DNA from: Teredinibacter turnerae T7901
Lineage (GTDB): Bacteria > Pseudomonadota > Gammaproteobacteria > Pseudomonadales > Cellvibrionaceae
Assembly (NCBI RefSeq): GCF_000023025.1
Contig: NC_012997.1
Location: forward strand, 3,469,125 to 3,533,124
Length of the DNA: 64,000 nt
Reading direction: 5' to 3'
Positions 55,995-64,000 of the stretch are shown here, piece after piece. The notes beneath the pieces were generated by a model. The model was not told the origin of the DNA. It worked only from the letters and a program-made list of their open reading frames with translations, and did not search any database. The position numbers were made by a program, and so were the translations under genes. Numbering within the stretch: the stretch's first letter is position 1; every line of letters starts with the position of its first letter.

Positions 55995-56408
55995 ACGGCC
56001 GCCTGCAGGGGTAGACGTTTTGTTACCCAGGTTATCGATGCTTAATGTTAAGCATTCAGAATCGTTCGCTTGCACGCCCTGAGCAGTGGCAGTTGCACGA
56101 AAACACGCACTGGTGCCACAGTCGCCGCGCGCCACAGAGATCACATAATTTCCGCTGGGTGTTGTTTCGGTGGCAGCCACAGGTGCAAACGGCTGTGCGT
56201 TTGTGGAATAAGCGTTGGTTTGCGAATACAGCATTTCCTGGCGTTGGGCCGCACTCAGCAACGCTTCGATCCCTTCAGCACGATTTCCTTTGCGCACGCT
56301 GGTTTGATAAGACGGGTAAGCAATACCCGCTAAAATCGCGATAATAACGACAACGATCATAATTTCGACAAGGGTAAAACCCTGCTGCCGCTTAACGGAA
56401 TGTTTCAT
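55983..56408 (-). CDS. pilE: Type IV (minor) pilin PilE
   Basis: About 141 residues from the ATG at 56408: a class III signal peptide MKHSVKRQQG cleaved before FTLVEIMIVVVIIAILAGIA, with the mature Glu5 needed for assembly, and a soluble head with four cysteines including the C-terminal D-loop. As the last gene after pilY2 it matches P. aeruginosa PilE, a minor pilin that primes the pilus tip. An upstream 10-codon extension of the frame was rejected. Confidence 0.92.
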   Translation of the reverse strand: MKHSVKRQQGFTLVEIMIVVVIIAILAGIAYPSYQTSVRKGNRAEGIEALLSAAQRQEMLYSQTNAYSTNAQPFAPVAATETTPSGNYVISVARGDCGTSACFRATATAQGVQANDSECLTLSIDNLGNKTSTPAGGRCWR

Positions 56409-56427
56409 AAACCTACTCTGCTTCGTT

Positions 56428-56730
56428 TTAGTGAACAATATACTTTTCTGCTTCGGCTTCAGTCAGCAAAAAGCGCATCTCTGAGACGAACTTTTCACCC
56501 GTTGAGCGAACCTCTATCTTATAGTCTATTTTTTGGTTCGCCCGGGCGGCATCCATTGGTGCCAAGGTGTCGTTCACATAAATTTTAATTTGCGGATCGA
56601 ATTTATAACTCACGCCATCAATTACCAGAGTCGACCCCGGAAAAGCGAACGCCTCAAGCGTCCCAGAAAAAGTCTGAGAAAACGCCTGCAGTGGCAGTAG
56701 CAAAGCAATTACGACTAAAATCTTTTTCAT
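56428..56730 (-). CDS. pilY2: PilY2-like small exported protein
   Basis: About 100 residues with a signal peptide (MKKILVVIALLLPLQAFSQ) and a small beta-rich mature part (VIDGVSYKFDPQIKIYVND, IDYKIEVRS). Position between pilY1 and pilE and size equal P. aeruginosa PilY2, which is required for pilus function but poorly understood. The ATG at 56730 lies at a better distance from GGAG than the one at 56739. Confidence 0.82.
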   Translation of the reverse strand: MKKILVVIALLLPLQAFSQTFSGTLEAFAFPGSTLVIDGVSYKFDPQIKIYVNDTLAPMDAARANQKIDYKIEVRSTGEKFVSEMRFLLTEAEAEKYIVH

Positions 56731-56743
56731 CGGCGTCATTCTC

Positions 56744-59700
56744 CTATTCCAGCTCGCGCCAGGATTGTCGGCCTATATTCTGAGCACCGGTGCTCTCAGC
56801 GAAATCACTGATAGCGCCAGTCGAACCACTCAAGTATTTAACTTCACGATTGTTGTCACGCAATACACCAGGGGAGCTGATAATGCCTTCCTGAGGGCGC
56901 AAGCCACCGGGGGGGACATCCTCAACACCAGGCGTGTTGTAGTCGTAATCCGCATCGTCGAACACATGGTTACGGTCCAGATCGAACGGCGCTTCGTCCA
57001 GGTGACCTCCCGTATACGCATCCAACTCCATCAACCAGCTGCTTCCGCCTGGCGAACAGGGCGCGGAACTCGGTACGTGAGTAGAGAAAATAATTCGTCC
57101 GTTTCGCAACAAAGACTCAGTAACCTGGCGTTCACCCAAGTTGTCCACCGGACTGGCATTGCGGTTTACCAGATCGATATACCAACCCAAGTGGCTGCTC
57201 CAATCAATTGGGTTGTCCGAGGTTAAGCGCAAATCGTAGTTGTAGCCACCAATGGTCGTGGTGATTTCGTTGGTAATTTCCTGACCTAGCAACTGCGCTC
57301 GACGCACTGCTGCAACACTCACTCCGGTATCTAGGTTTTTGTCCCAGATCGCATAAAAACTCTGATCCGGCTGCAAATCTGCCGTATTGTCGTGGGTCTC
57401 AATATATTTTCCTGTACCAAAATACACGAGCTGACCGGCGGAGGTAGGATGTAAGCCAACAGCTGGACGTGTCGTTATTGGGTGGCCAATACCAGCATTA
57501 AACAGCGGGTATTTGTTGCCACCACTGGTCCAGGCCACGTCCCAGTTGTTCGGAGAGGTGTCAGTAACATCAAACTTCCACATGTTGCCACGCAAATCGC
57601 CGGCATATATGTAATCAACAACATAATCACCATTAACATCCACCAGCGCTGGCGACGCCAACCCGTTAGGCGTTGTGGTATCGCCAACTGTGGTATCGAT
57701 TTTCTTCACAAGCGCACCGGTTGCGATATCGACAATATAGAGCACGGCATGACCACTGGCGCTGATCGCTAAATCATTTTCGGTATTGTTGTAGCCATTA
57801 CCAAATACGGCTACCCACTGTCCGTTCGCCATCTTCGCGATAGAAGGCTCGCTGTAACTGAAACCCATGTCTGAATCGTTGCTATCGGTAAACTCCCAGA
57901 GTGCTATATTGCTCGCACTCGCTTCCGAAAAGCTGGCTGGGTTAGTCACATCCAGAGCGAAAATACCCTGGCCACCGTGACCGAGTGCTCCCACCAGTAC
58001 AGAGTGCCATGCCCCATTCCAAAATGCGTCGACCACAGTTGGAGCAGCGTCTACAAAATATTTATGATCGTAGGGACTCTCAGCCAGCTTGTGCAGGTTT
58101 TTGAACACCGGGCGGGGAACATAGGCAAGTTTTTCCTGACCGTTAGCCGCTGCAAAGCCGTGCAGCATTCCATCGTTTGCGCCCACGTATACCATCGGCG
58201 CGCGGTTAGCACGTGCGGTGCGGAAAGCATCGTAGCTTGCAGACTCCAGGTCATCCGGGTAACCGAACGCTGGAGGACCAACATATTTTGGGTCCGACGC
58301 AACAATGTCACCAAGCACGGTGGTGCGCGGGCGCAAATCACCGGAGTTACCGCCTTCATTGGAACGATCACCGCGCAGGTAGTTAATCAGGTCAGTCCCA
58401 TATTGCTGGTTCGCGGCAATTTGTCCGGCATCGTTAGTTAATAGTGAATAGGGGGCGGAGTCCCACATCAAGAAGTACAGATCCCAATCTGACATTTCGT
58501 TAGCACCGCGCGAGCGGTAGTTGCCGGGAAAGCGAAATGGAATACCACGGGTGCCGTTGTGCGAAATGATAGTGCGGCCGGTGTTGAAGTTTTGCGTATC
58601 AAGCACCTGGCTCGCTTCCCAGTTTGGGGTAGCCACATTCACACTGTCGTCAGCATTCAGTGAGTAAGAGTAGAGCTGCCCCGACCAGTCACCGCTATTA
58701 AATTGGGCCTGGAACACAGCGGTGTCTGAAGAAATTTGGCCGGTGCTGGTCGCAACGGATGCCGAAGACGCGTTACGCCCGGAAATTTCACTCAGCGCAC
58801 TCACCAGGCTGTTAACAACGTCTTCGGGTGTTTTAGCGGAAACATATTCACCTTTACTGTTGAACGCGGCATGCCAAAGGTCATCGATTTTTGAGAGGTC
58901 CGAGCCAAATGGATCACCGCCCCACTCATCATTTTCATCGAGCTCGGGGTTTGGCCAACCATCGCCGTCTGTATCTTCCAGATTTCCTGTCAAACCGAAG
59001 GCAACCGGAAAGGTCACCATATGCTGGTGAGTCGCCGGGTCTGAAGCGTTAGGTACCACATCATTGCTCAACGGGCTTAGGTCGCGGTCGTAGTAGTATT
59101 TCGCCACGTCCGCTACGGTATTGTTGCGGCCATTGCCATCGGCATCACCAACACCTGGGTCGCCACCATTCCAGTAACCATCAGTAAACAACACCGTGAA
59201 GTTTTGTTGGCAACTTTGCACAATCGGGCTTGGGTGATTGTTTATTTCGCCTTTGTAGTAACGGCCGGCCATTTTTAGCCCGTTCCGCAGTGGCGTACCG
59301 TATGATTCCCAGCGAAAGCTGTACAGATCATTCAATAATTGGGTATTCACACCCGTGTAGCGATAAATATCCGCCGAAGGCATATCGTGAAACAACGCAT
59401 CGGATTTGTTTAACACGCTGAGACCAAAGCGAAACGCGGGCGAACTGGCAACCACCGTACCAATCGCAGATTTAGCAACATAAGAGCGCTTCCTGGAATA
59501 GCTATACCAGTTAGCGATATTCGTGCGAATTTCGTTTGCACTACGAGCGGGCTGACCCTGCGGTGGATTGGGCTCCACGCTATTGCCACTGAAAGTGACG
59601 GTCTCGGTCACGCTTGGAGTAAGGCGACCTTTGCTATTACCCCAGGAGGTAACGCTCCATTCTATTTTTTCACGCCTAATATCATTGCCATACACCGTAT

Positions 59701-60481
59701 ATCGATAGTAGTTATCCCAAAGGTCAATTTCACCGTTGGATCCATCTGTACGGTTAATGTTCGAGCCACGACGTGGTCGATCACCGGAATAACCGTGTGA
59801 ATCGACCCACACGTAATACACAAAGCCGCTCAAATTGCGCGTGTTACTGTAGCCTGATTGCGCCCAGCGGCGAGATTGCGCTGGAATGTAATACTCGGTC
59901 TCGGTTTGCTGGCGTTCAGCAATTGCAGCAATTTCCGGCTGCGGGTTACTGCGAGCACTAGAAAAGTTAGCGTCGGCCAAGCCTGTGCCAGGCCATGGGC
60001 GGTAGTCAACAAACGGGCTGTAATACATCACGTTGAAGTCGGCAGAACCACCACGCCAATCATTATCTAACACCGTTTGAAAACCGCCGCAGCCTTCCAC
60101 ATTTGTCGCGTTACCATTGCAACCGTTGTAAAGGTTGTCTGCGTTGTCAAACATAAAGCGGTAAGTGCGATAATTGTTGTCGCCATAGGATGACCACAAA
60201 CCATCAGCCATCTTACTGGTCACACAATCTCCGCTGCCGCCTGCTCCAGGAGCATCGCGGTCGTACTGACAAAAATGGAAATAAGGTGCGGTCAGTACAC
60301 TCCAATCCATAGAACCCGAATCATCCAGCTCAAAAAATACGTTCGGGTCTGTGCTGATACCTAAGAACAGCGGTTTGTCGGCCAGATCCAGGGGTTCACT
60401 TTGCGCACTGAATGGCAACAACGCCAGCGCAACCGTGGCGAGTCTTAAGACAAATCTGCGTGGAGTAAATAAGTTTTTCAT
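56744..60481 (-). CDS. pilY1: Type IV pilus tip adhesin/biogenesis factor PilY1
   Basis: About 1245 residues from the ATG at 60481. After a signal peptide (ATVALALLPFSAQS) comes a von Willebrand-like region with the metal motif DDSGSMDW (from residue 53). A calcium-type Asp repeat DTDGDGWPNPELDEND stands mid-protein. The C-terminal PilY1 beta-propeller includes APTVVDAFWNGAWHSVLVG and the Ca-binding loop DVNGDYVVDYIYAGD. An RGD (around 58370, in YLRGDRSN) precedes the propeller, as in P. aeruginosa PilY1. It sits at the pilus tip, counters retraction and senses surfaces. It is 38 bp downstream of pilX and 13 bp upstream of pilY2. Confidence 0.95.
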   Translation of the reverse strand: MKNLFTPRRFVLRLATVALALLPFSAQSEPLDLADKPLFLGISTDPNVFFELDDSGSMDWSVLTAPYFHFCQYDRDAPGAGGSGDCVTSKMADGLWSSYGDNNYRTYRFMFDNADNLYNGCNGNATNVEGCGGFQTVLDNDWRGGSADFNVMYYSPFVDYRPWPGTGLADANFSSARSNPQPEIAAIAERQQTETEYYIPAQSRRWAQSGYSNTRNLSGFVYYVWVDSHGYSGDRPRRGSNINRTDGSNGEIDLWDNYYRYTVYGNDIRREKIEWSVTSWGNSKGRLTPSVTETVTFSGNSVEPNPPQGQPARSANEIRTNIANWYSYSRKRSYVAKSAIGTVVASSPAFRFGLSVLNKSDALFHDMPSADIYRYTGVNTQLLNDLYSFRWESYGTPLRNGLKMAGRYYKGEINNHPSPIVQSCQQNFTVLFTDGYWNGGDPGVGDADGNGRNNTVADVAKYYYDRDLSPLSNDVVPNASDPATHQHMVTFPVAFGLTGNLEDTDGDGWPNPELDENDEWGGDPFGSDLSKIDDLWHAAFNSKGEYVSAKTPEDVVNSLVSALSEISGRNASSASVATSTGQISSDTAVFQAQFNSGDWSGQLYSYSLNADDSVNVATPNWEASQVLDTQNFNTGRTIISHNGTRGIPFRFPGNYRSRGANEMSDWDLYFLMWDSAPYSLLTNDAGQIAANQQYGTDLINYLRGDRSNEGGNSGDLRPRTTVLGDIVASDPKYVGPPAFGYPDDLESASYDAFRTARANRAPMVYVGANDGMLHGFAAANGQEKLAYVPRPVFKNLHKLAESPYDHKYFVDAAPTVVDAFWNGAWHSVLVGALGHGGQGIFALDVTNPASFSEASASNIALWEFTDSNDSDMGFSYSEPSIAKMANGQWVAVFGNGYNNTENDLAISASGHAVLYIVDIATGALVKKIDTTVGDTTTPNGLASPALVDVNGDYVVDYIYAGDLRGNMWKFDVTDTSPNNWDVAWTSGGNKYPLFNAGIGHPITTRPAVGLHPTSAGQLVYFGTGKYIETHDNTADLQPDQSFYAIWDKNLDTGVSVAAVRRAQLLGQEITNEITTTIGGYNYDLRLTSDNPIDWSSHLGWYIDLVNRNASPVDNLGERQVTESLLRNGRIIFSTHVPSSAPCSPGGSSWLMELDAYTGGHLDEAPFDLDRNHVFDDADYDYNTPGVEDVPPGGLRPQEGIISSPGVLRDNNREVKYLSGSTGAISDFAESTGAQNIGRQSWRELE

Positions 60482-60519
60482 AACAATGTCCGTCGATCGC
60501 TCTGGCCGATGCACTGGCG

Positions 60520-61053
60520 TTAGTCGTAGCGTTTAACAAAGGTGGTTCGCAGGTGTACTTGCGTATTCGCACTCCCCCCGTTCCCACGACTGGTGACCTG
60601 GTAATAATATTTGCCCTGGCGAACAGCGCCGGTGCCGATAGTGAGATTTTCGCCGCGCTGGGTGAAAGCGCGCTCTTCAATAATGTACCGGGGCGCCGCT
60701 TGCTGAAGGGTATTCGTCGGGGCATTGATCGCGTTATTTGTCCACCAGGAGAGGCTATTGGTGTGCCACCATTCGGAATTCCCAGGACTGCCAAAATTCC
60801 ATACCCTGTTTGTACCTGCCGCCGTTGGCGTTGGGTAATTCTCGCGCTCATCGAGCCATCCTTCCGCTACAGTTAACGCGGATTCAGCCGCTTCAAACGC
60901 AATATGTTTGTCGCGCAAATTCCCCGACATTTTTTCTTCGACCAGGGAGGACTGCACCGCAGAGATACCCAGGACAGAAACGATCAGGAGGAGGACCAAG
61001 GTTACGGCCAGAGTTGCGCCCTGCTGATTTTGTGTGGTGCGGACTTTGTACAT
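60520..61053 (-). CDS. pilX: Minor pilin PilX
   Basis: A 177-residue prepilin with leader MYKVRTTQNQQG cleaved before ATLAVTLVLLLIVSVLGISA. The mature protein lacks Glu5, which is the PilX feature, and the following AAESALTVAEGWL is the conserved PilX_N helix. It helps set the tip complex that carries PilY1. It starts 3 bp after the pilW stop. Confidence 0.92.
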   Translation of the reverse strand: MYKVRTTQNQQGATLAVTLVLLLIVSVLGISAVQSSLVEEKMSGNLRDKHIAFEAAESALTVAEGWLDERENYPTPTAAGTNRVWNFGSPGNSEWWHTNSLSWWTNNAINAPTNTLQQAAPRYIIEERAFTQRGENLTIGTGAVRQGKYYYQVTSRGNGGSANTQVHLRTTFVKRYD

Positions 61054-61056
61054 TCA

Positions 61057-62178
61057 TCAACTCCCGAGCGTTCGATTACGCAGCGTAATCGTGCGCGTAA
61101 ATACGCGGCGCAAGCGATTATCCGCTACAGCTGGGTTATTACCCGCACCATCGTATGTGACGCCGTTGAACGTGTATGGCACTGGCCCTTCAGAAAGATT
61201 GTTATCGATACTCTGCAACAGCAACGAAACACGAACACTGATAACGTTGTTCCAATCCTGAACATTGTTCGCAGTCACATACACATCAGCACTACGAAAA
61301 TTATCATCATCAAGATTTTCACCGTAGAGCAATTGCATGCTTTCCACGCCTTGAACCAACTCCTGCGGATTGCCGATTACTCCATTCGAAGCCATTTCCG
61401 CACGAAATAATGATGGGGGGTTGCGAGAGTTGTTGCTTAACTTGCCAACAATATAAGTGGCGCCTACCAAGCGAGTTAACGATGGGTTGTCGCCAAGTTC
61501 GGGGATGGGTGTGTCGTTGCCGGGAGAGCAACTATCGCTGAACGTTAAGCGCGAGTTAGCGCCGCTAGTGCCGACGGCACAGGCCTGTAAAATAATCGCC
61601 TGCTGGCAATCGCTTAAAATATAAAAATCCCCAGCGTCAACTTGGTAGCTATCGCTGACATCGGCAATAGGCGCCGCGCCGTAGGCAATATTTTCAACCA
61701 CCATTTCCTGATCGCCAGCGCTCCAGACACGCAAAATATCGGACGTAGGAATCGCGTTTAGGGTATCGATGACGTTGCCAGCGGTGGTCAGCCAACCGCC
61801 TGAATTAGTCGCGACCACAGCGGTATTCGTACCGACATTGGCTATGGTTTCACCGTTAGCCGTGTTTGGAGCCTCCCAACCTTGCACACCGAACTGCGGT
61901 TGAAATGTTGCAGGGCCGCCACCGGCGATATTATTTTCAATTTCTTCCGCGGTACTAAAACAACCTTTAAAACCTGCCATTCTGATATCGCGTTCGATAA
62001 TATCCAGCGCCACCCGACCCGACTCTTGCAAGGTGGAGTATGCTGATAAGCGCTTGGAGCTTTGCACCTGATCACTGTAGACCACAACGCCACCCGCCAG
62101 AATAATGCCGCCGACCGCCATAGCTACCAGCATTTCTATCAGCGTTAAACCACGACTATTAAAGATGCTCATTTTCAT
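61057..62178 (-). CDS. pilW: Minor pilin PilW
   Basis: About 373 residues: leader MKMSIFNSRG, cleavage before LTLIEMLVAMAVGGIILAGG with mature Glu5, and the long PilW C-terminal domain (DIIERDIRMAGFKGCF, GVESMQLLYGEN). AGGTG precedes the ATG at 62178; a further ATG two codons in is possible. It is the largest of the minor pilins in the tip-priming complex. Confidence 0.92.
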   Translation of the reverse strand: MKMSIFNSRGLTLIEMLVAMAVGGIILAGGVVVYSDQVQSSKRLSAYSTLQESGRVALDIIERDIRMAGFKGCFSTAEEIENNIAGGGPATFQPQFGVQGWEAPNTANGETIANVGTNTAVVATNSGGWLTTAGNVIDTLNAIPTSDILRVWSAGDQEMVVENIAYGAAPIADVSDSYQVDAGDFYILSDCQQAIILQACAVGTSGANSRLTFSDSCSPGNDTPIPELGDNPSLTRLVGATYIVGKLSNNSRNPPSLFRAEMASNGVIGNPQELVQGVESMQLLYGENLDDDNFRSADVYVTANNVQDWNNVISVRVSLLLQSIDNNLSEGPVPYTFNGVTYDGAGNNPAVADNRLRRVFTRTITLRNRTLGS

Positions 62179-62193
62179 CAATAACACCTGCTG

Positions 62194-62706
62194 TTAAATG
62201 TCGACGCCAATGGCATAACGCTGGTCGACGGTTCCATCTCTAGGGATCGCGTCCCACCAGATTTTTATCGCCAACTCCGTACCCACACCATCGCAAGCCG
62301 CATTTGCCGCATCACTACCATCGTCCGGCGTTGAATCCAAACACACGACGCCCTCACCTTGAGGCAACATGTTTTGTATATCTCGCGACCACTCAAAGTA
62401 ATCGTTGCCAGCCATCTGCGCCGCAGTACAGCCGGCGGCCAGGCATGCAGCGGTTTCCTGCGCTGCGGGCGCATTGTAATTACCAGCCTCCATGCCCGCG
62501 GTATTTGCCCGTACCCTGCTGGCCATATCATTCGCGAGCGAAACAGCTTGTGTGCGTAAATAAGCATTGTGATTACTCTCAACACCGCGCTTTTGCATGG
62601 ATGCCACGCCAAGCAGCCCAACAGCGAGCACAACAAAAGAAATAATCACCTCGATAAGAGTGAAGCCACCTTGCGCGCGACCTCCAGGTGCATTTAACCG
62701 CCGCAT
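62194..62706 (-). CDS. pilV: Minor pilin PilV
   Basis: A 170-residue prepilin: leader ending GGRAQGG, cleaved before FTLIEVIISFVVLAVGLLG with mature Glu5, then the PilV motif ASMQKRGVESNHNAYLRTQA. Its ribosome-binding site GGAGG lies within the end of fimU, with which it overlaps by 13 bp. Confidence 0.92.
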   Translation of the reverse strand: MRRLNAPGGRAQGGFTLIEVIISFVVLAVGLLGVASMQKRGVESNHNAYLRTQAVSLANDMASRVRANTAGMEAGNYNAPAAQETAACLAAGCTAAQMAGNDYFEWSRDIQNMLPQGEGVVCLDSTPDDGSDAANAACDGVGTELAIKIWWDAIPRDGTVDQRYAIGVDI

Positions 62707-63272
62707 GAGAGGTTACCTCCGCCTTCGCCACCGTTGTGGATGCCATCACCATCGCTATCGCGCGAAGCGCGCACCAGCCCACCCAGATTGACGAGCACTG
62801 AGCGCGCGTACATCGCTTCTGTGCTCCCTGCTCGGCAAAAAACAAATTCAGACACCGCGGAATTCATTCCCCTCCCGTTAAACAACACGGGGTTATCCAG
62901 CGATATACTCACGCGTGCTCCCAGTGCAGAACCTATACGCACCAACTCCTCTCCTGCATCTAAAGCGCCGTTGGAATTTGGATCGAGAAACACAAGCCAA
63001 CCCTCATTCCAATCGCCGGTGCCACAGTTACGCCCTGCGCTGGTATCGCTCGCACAGATCGCAACGGGGCGTGAGCGGGTAATTGCCGTACTGCGCGCAA
63101 ACGCCAGATCGGATTGCAAGTTGTTCACACCGGCGCGAACAGCGCTCTTTGCGGAGCTGTCTTCGAAACTTGGCACCGCTAGCACCATAAGTACTGCTGC
63201 AATAGCGACCACCACCATCAACTCGATAATGGTGAACCCGCTTTGATTCGCATTTACTGGGATCGATTTCAT
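62694..63272 (-). CDS. fimU: GspH/FimT-type minor pilin FimU
   Basis: About 192 residues from the ATG at 63272: leader MKSIPVNANQSG cleaved before FTIIELMVVVAIAAVLMVLA, then the GspH/FimT fold (SDLAFARSTAITRSRPVAICAS, WNEGWLVFLDPN). It is the first gene of fimU-pilV-pilW-pilX-pilY1-pilY2-pilE. A 27-codon upstream extension of the frame has no prepilin character and was rejected. FimT is an alternative name; the operon context favours FimU. Confidence 0.9.
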   Translation of the reverse strand: MKSIPVNANQSGFTIIELMVVVAIAAVLMVLAVPSFEDSSAKSAVRAGVNNLQSDLAFARSTAITRSRPVAICASDTSAGRNCGTGDWNEGWLVFLDPNSNGALDAGEELVRIGSALGARVSISLDNPVLFNGRGMNSAVSEFVFCRAGSTEAMYARSVLVNLGGLVRASRDSDGDGIHNGGEGGGNLSCGG

Positions 63273-63908
63273 AACACTGTTTAACGCGCGGCCAAGCGCT
63301 CGTTTACTGGTTTGCTTTAACCGTAACTTAGCAACCGCTTGACGATTGACCAACGTAGAGAAGATTAACGGTTGTATCTCGGCACCAAAGGAGGGCTTGA
63401 CAGGCTTTATATTCCATACATAGCAAATATTTACGACTTTATATTCCTTTTAACGATATAAATATAAAAATTCCACCTAAAATTGCAACAAAAAATGCTT
63501 TTTTGACCACATTACGGTAGTGACACGGTAGACATTTTGTGCTTGCTCGCGTCACATTTAAAGGCGTCTTGACCGACATGAGGGCGCCATTGAACAAAAA
63601 TTTAAGATGTTTTATATGTCATTATATTATATTTATGCGCCAATTAAGTGTTCATCGCTATGAAGAAATTCACTCACTTCTCGGCCTAGTGAAACTTTGC
63701 GCGCCATAAGTATGGCCACTGTTGACCTTCCAATGTTGGCCGTCGAAACCGTAACACTCTGCCGCCAATTGCGGCATGTACTGCCAGGAAGCTCTGACAT
63801 TACGTTCACCGTTCACACAGTCTGTGCTAACCGACTCTCGCTATCGACATATCTTGCTTATTTCTTATACCCCGAGTAGCAACAGCCTTAACCTATAAAG
63901 ATACCGCC
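63273..63908. other. 636-bp non-coding region at the fimU side of the right end
   Basis: Apart from the direct repeats, it has a very AT-rich stretch (63440-63500) and ACGGTAG repeated with an 11-bp period (63514-63520 and 63525-63531). A 60-codon frame at 63697-63879 shows no family features and was not called. The pilin-operon promoter(s) must lie here. Confidence 0.55.
63405..63447. repeat. 11-bp direct repeats upstream of fimU
   Basis: CTTTATATTCC occurs at 63405-63415 and 63437-63447, 32 bp apart (about three helical turns), 133-175 bp upstream of the fimU start. On the minus strand each reads GGAATATAAAG and contains a TATAAA box, so they may be activator sites or tandem -10 elements. 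Confidence 0.65.
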
Positions 63909-64000
63909 ATGGCTGAGCAACCCCCTAAGCACGAAAACGCACTTCAATTGCGCACGATGGGATGCAAACCGAACCAAATAGACCCTCTACTAATCACATC
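63909..64000 (+). CDS. Possible 5' end of an unrecognised gene, cut by the window edge
   Basis: From ATG 63909 a frame stays open to the end of the window (about 30 codons: MAEQPPKHENALQLRTMGCK onward). It is not recognised, and thirty codons cannot separate a real gene from chance. A purine-rich AAAGATA precedes the ATG at about 9 nt. Confidence 0.35.
   Translation, partial: MAEQPPKHENALQLRTMGCKPNQIDPLLIT

Noticed and set aside
63697-63879. 60-codon plus-strand frame upstream of the right end
   Set aside because: No ribosome-binding site, no family features, and short enough to occur by chance.

Overview
The window reads as a chromosomal segment of a marine gammaproteobacterium, most likely a Cellvibrionaceae-type organism (Teredinibacter/Saccharophagus-like). 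That placement is an inference from gene content and order; I could not run a search. It is almost entirely coding, with no rRNA, tRNA, insertion sequence or CRISPR array visible. As I remember Pseudomonas aeruginosa PAO1, most of the window follows its PA0577-PA0655 order (yqeY, rpsU, tsaD, folB, folK, cca, spoVR, yeaH, prkA, apaH, apaG, rsmA, pdxA, surA, lptD, amgK, murU ... rpe, trpE, trpG, trpD, trpC, vfr, osmC, coq7). Where that backbone is broken, lineage-specific genes have been inserted or lost, and those breaks are the most informative part of the window.

Layout. 1-5.6 kb: the cas3-cas5-cas8c head of a type I-C CRISPR-Cas operon, cut by the left edge, preceded by a WYL-domain regulator. 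5.7-9 kb: a SulP anion transporter and a Ycf46-like AAA ATPase. 9-14 kb: coq7, an OsmC-like gene, vfr and trpGDC. 14.5-21.3 kb: a block between trpG and trpE holding a DUF1631 protein, the exosortase-type two-component pair PrsK/PrsR and a CpsD-like ATPase with a broken P-loop. 21.4-26.6 kb: trpE, rpe, a DUF3530 protein, and murU/amgK of peptidoglycan recycling. 26.6-33.5 kb: the lptD-surA-pdxA-rsmA-apaG-apaH string. 33.6-40.2 kb: galE and the prkA-yeaH-spoVR stress operon, in which spoVR carries a one-base frameshift. 40.2-47.2 kb: a DMT transporter with a candidate attenuator leader, then cca, a pteridine-reductase-like gene, folK, folB, tsaD and a lactate permease. 47.3-49.4 kb: D-lactate dehydrogenase, rpsU and yqeY.

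49.5-54.4 kb: four genes that together make a closed glucosylglycerate cycle (D-glycerate 3-kinase, glucosyl-3-phosphoglycerate phosphatase, glucosyl-3-phosphoglycerate synthase and a GH13_18 phosphorylase). They lie where dnaG would be expected. 54.5-56 kb: an SMP-30 lactonase-like gene and a CYTH-domain gene. 56-63.3 kb: a complete minor-pilin operon in the order fimU-pilV-pilW-pilX-pilY1-pilY2-pilE. At the right edge a reading frame begins and is cut off.

At small scale, short tandem duplications (about 15-18 bp) recur at gene ends and in gaps, several of them covering a stop codon. A perfect 16-bp palindrome lies in the SulP leader, and a structured 0.9-kb non-coding region precedes prkA.
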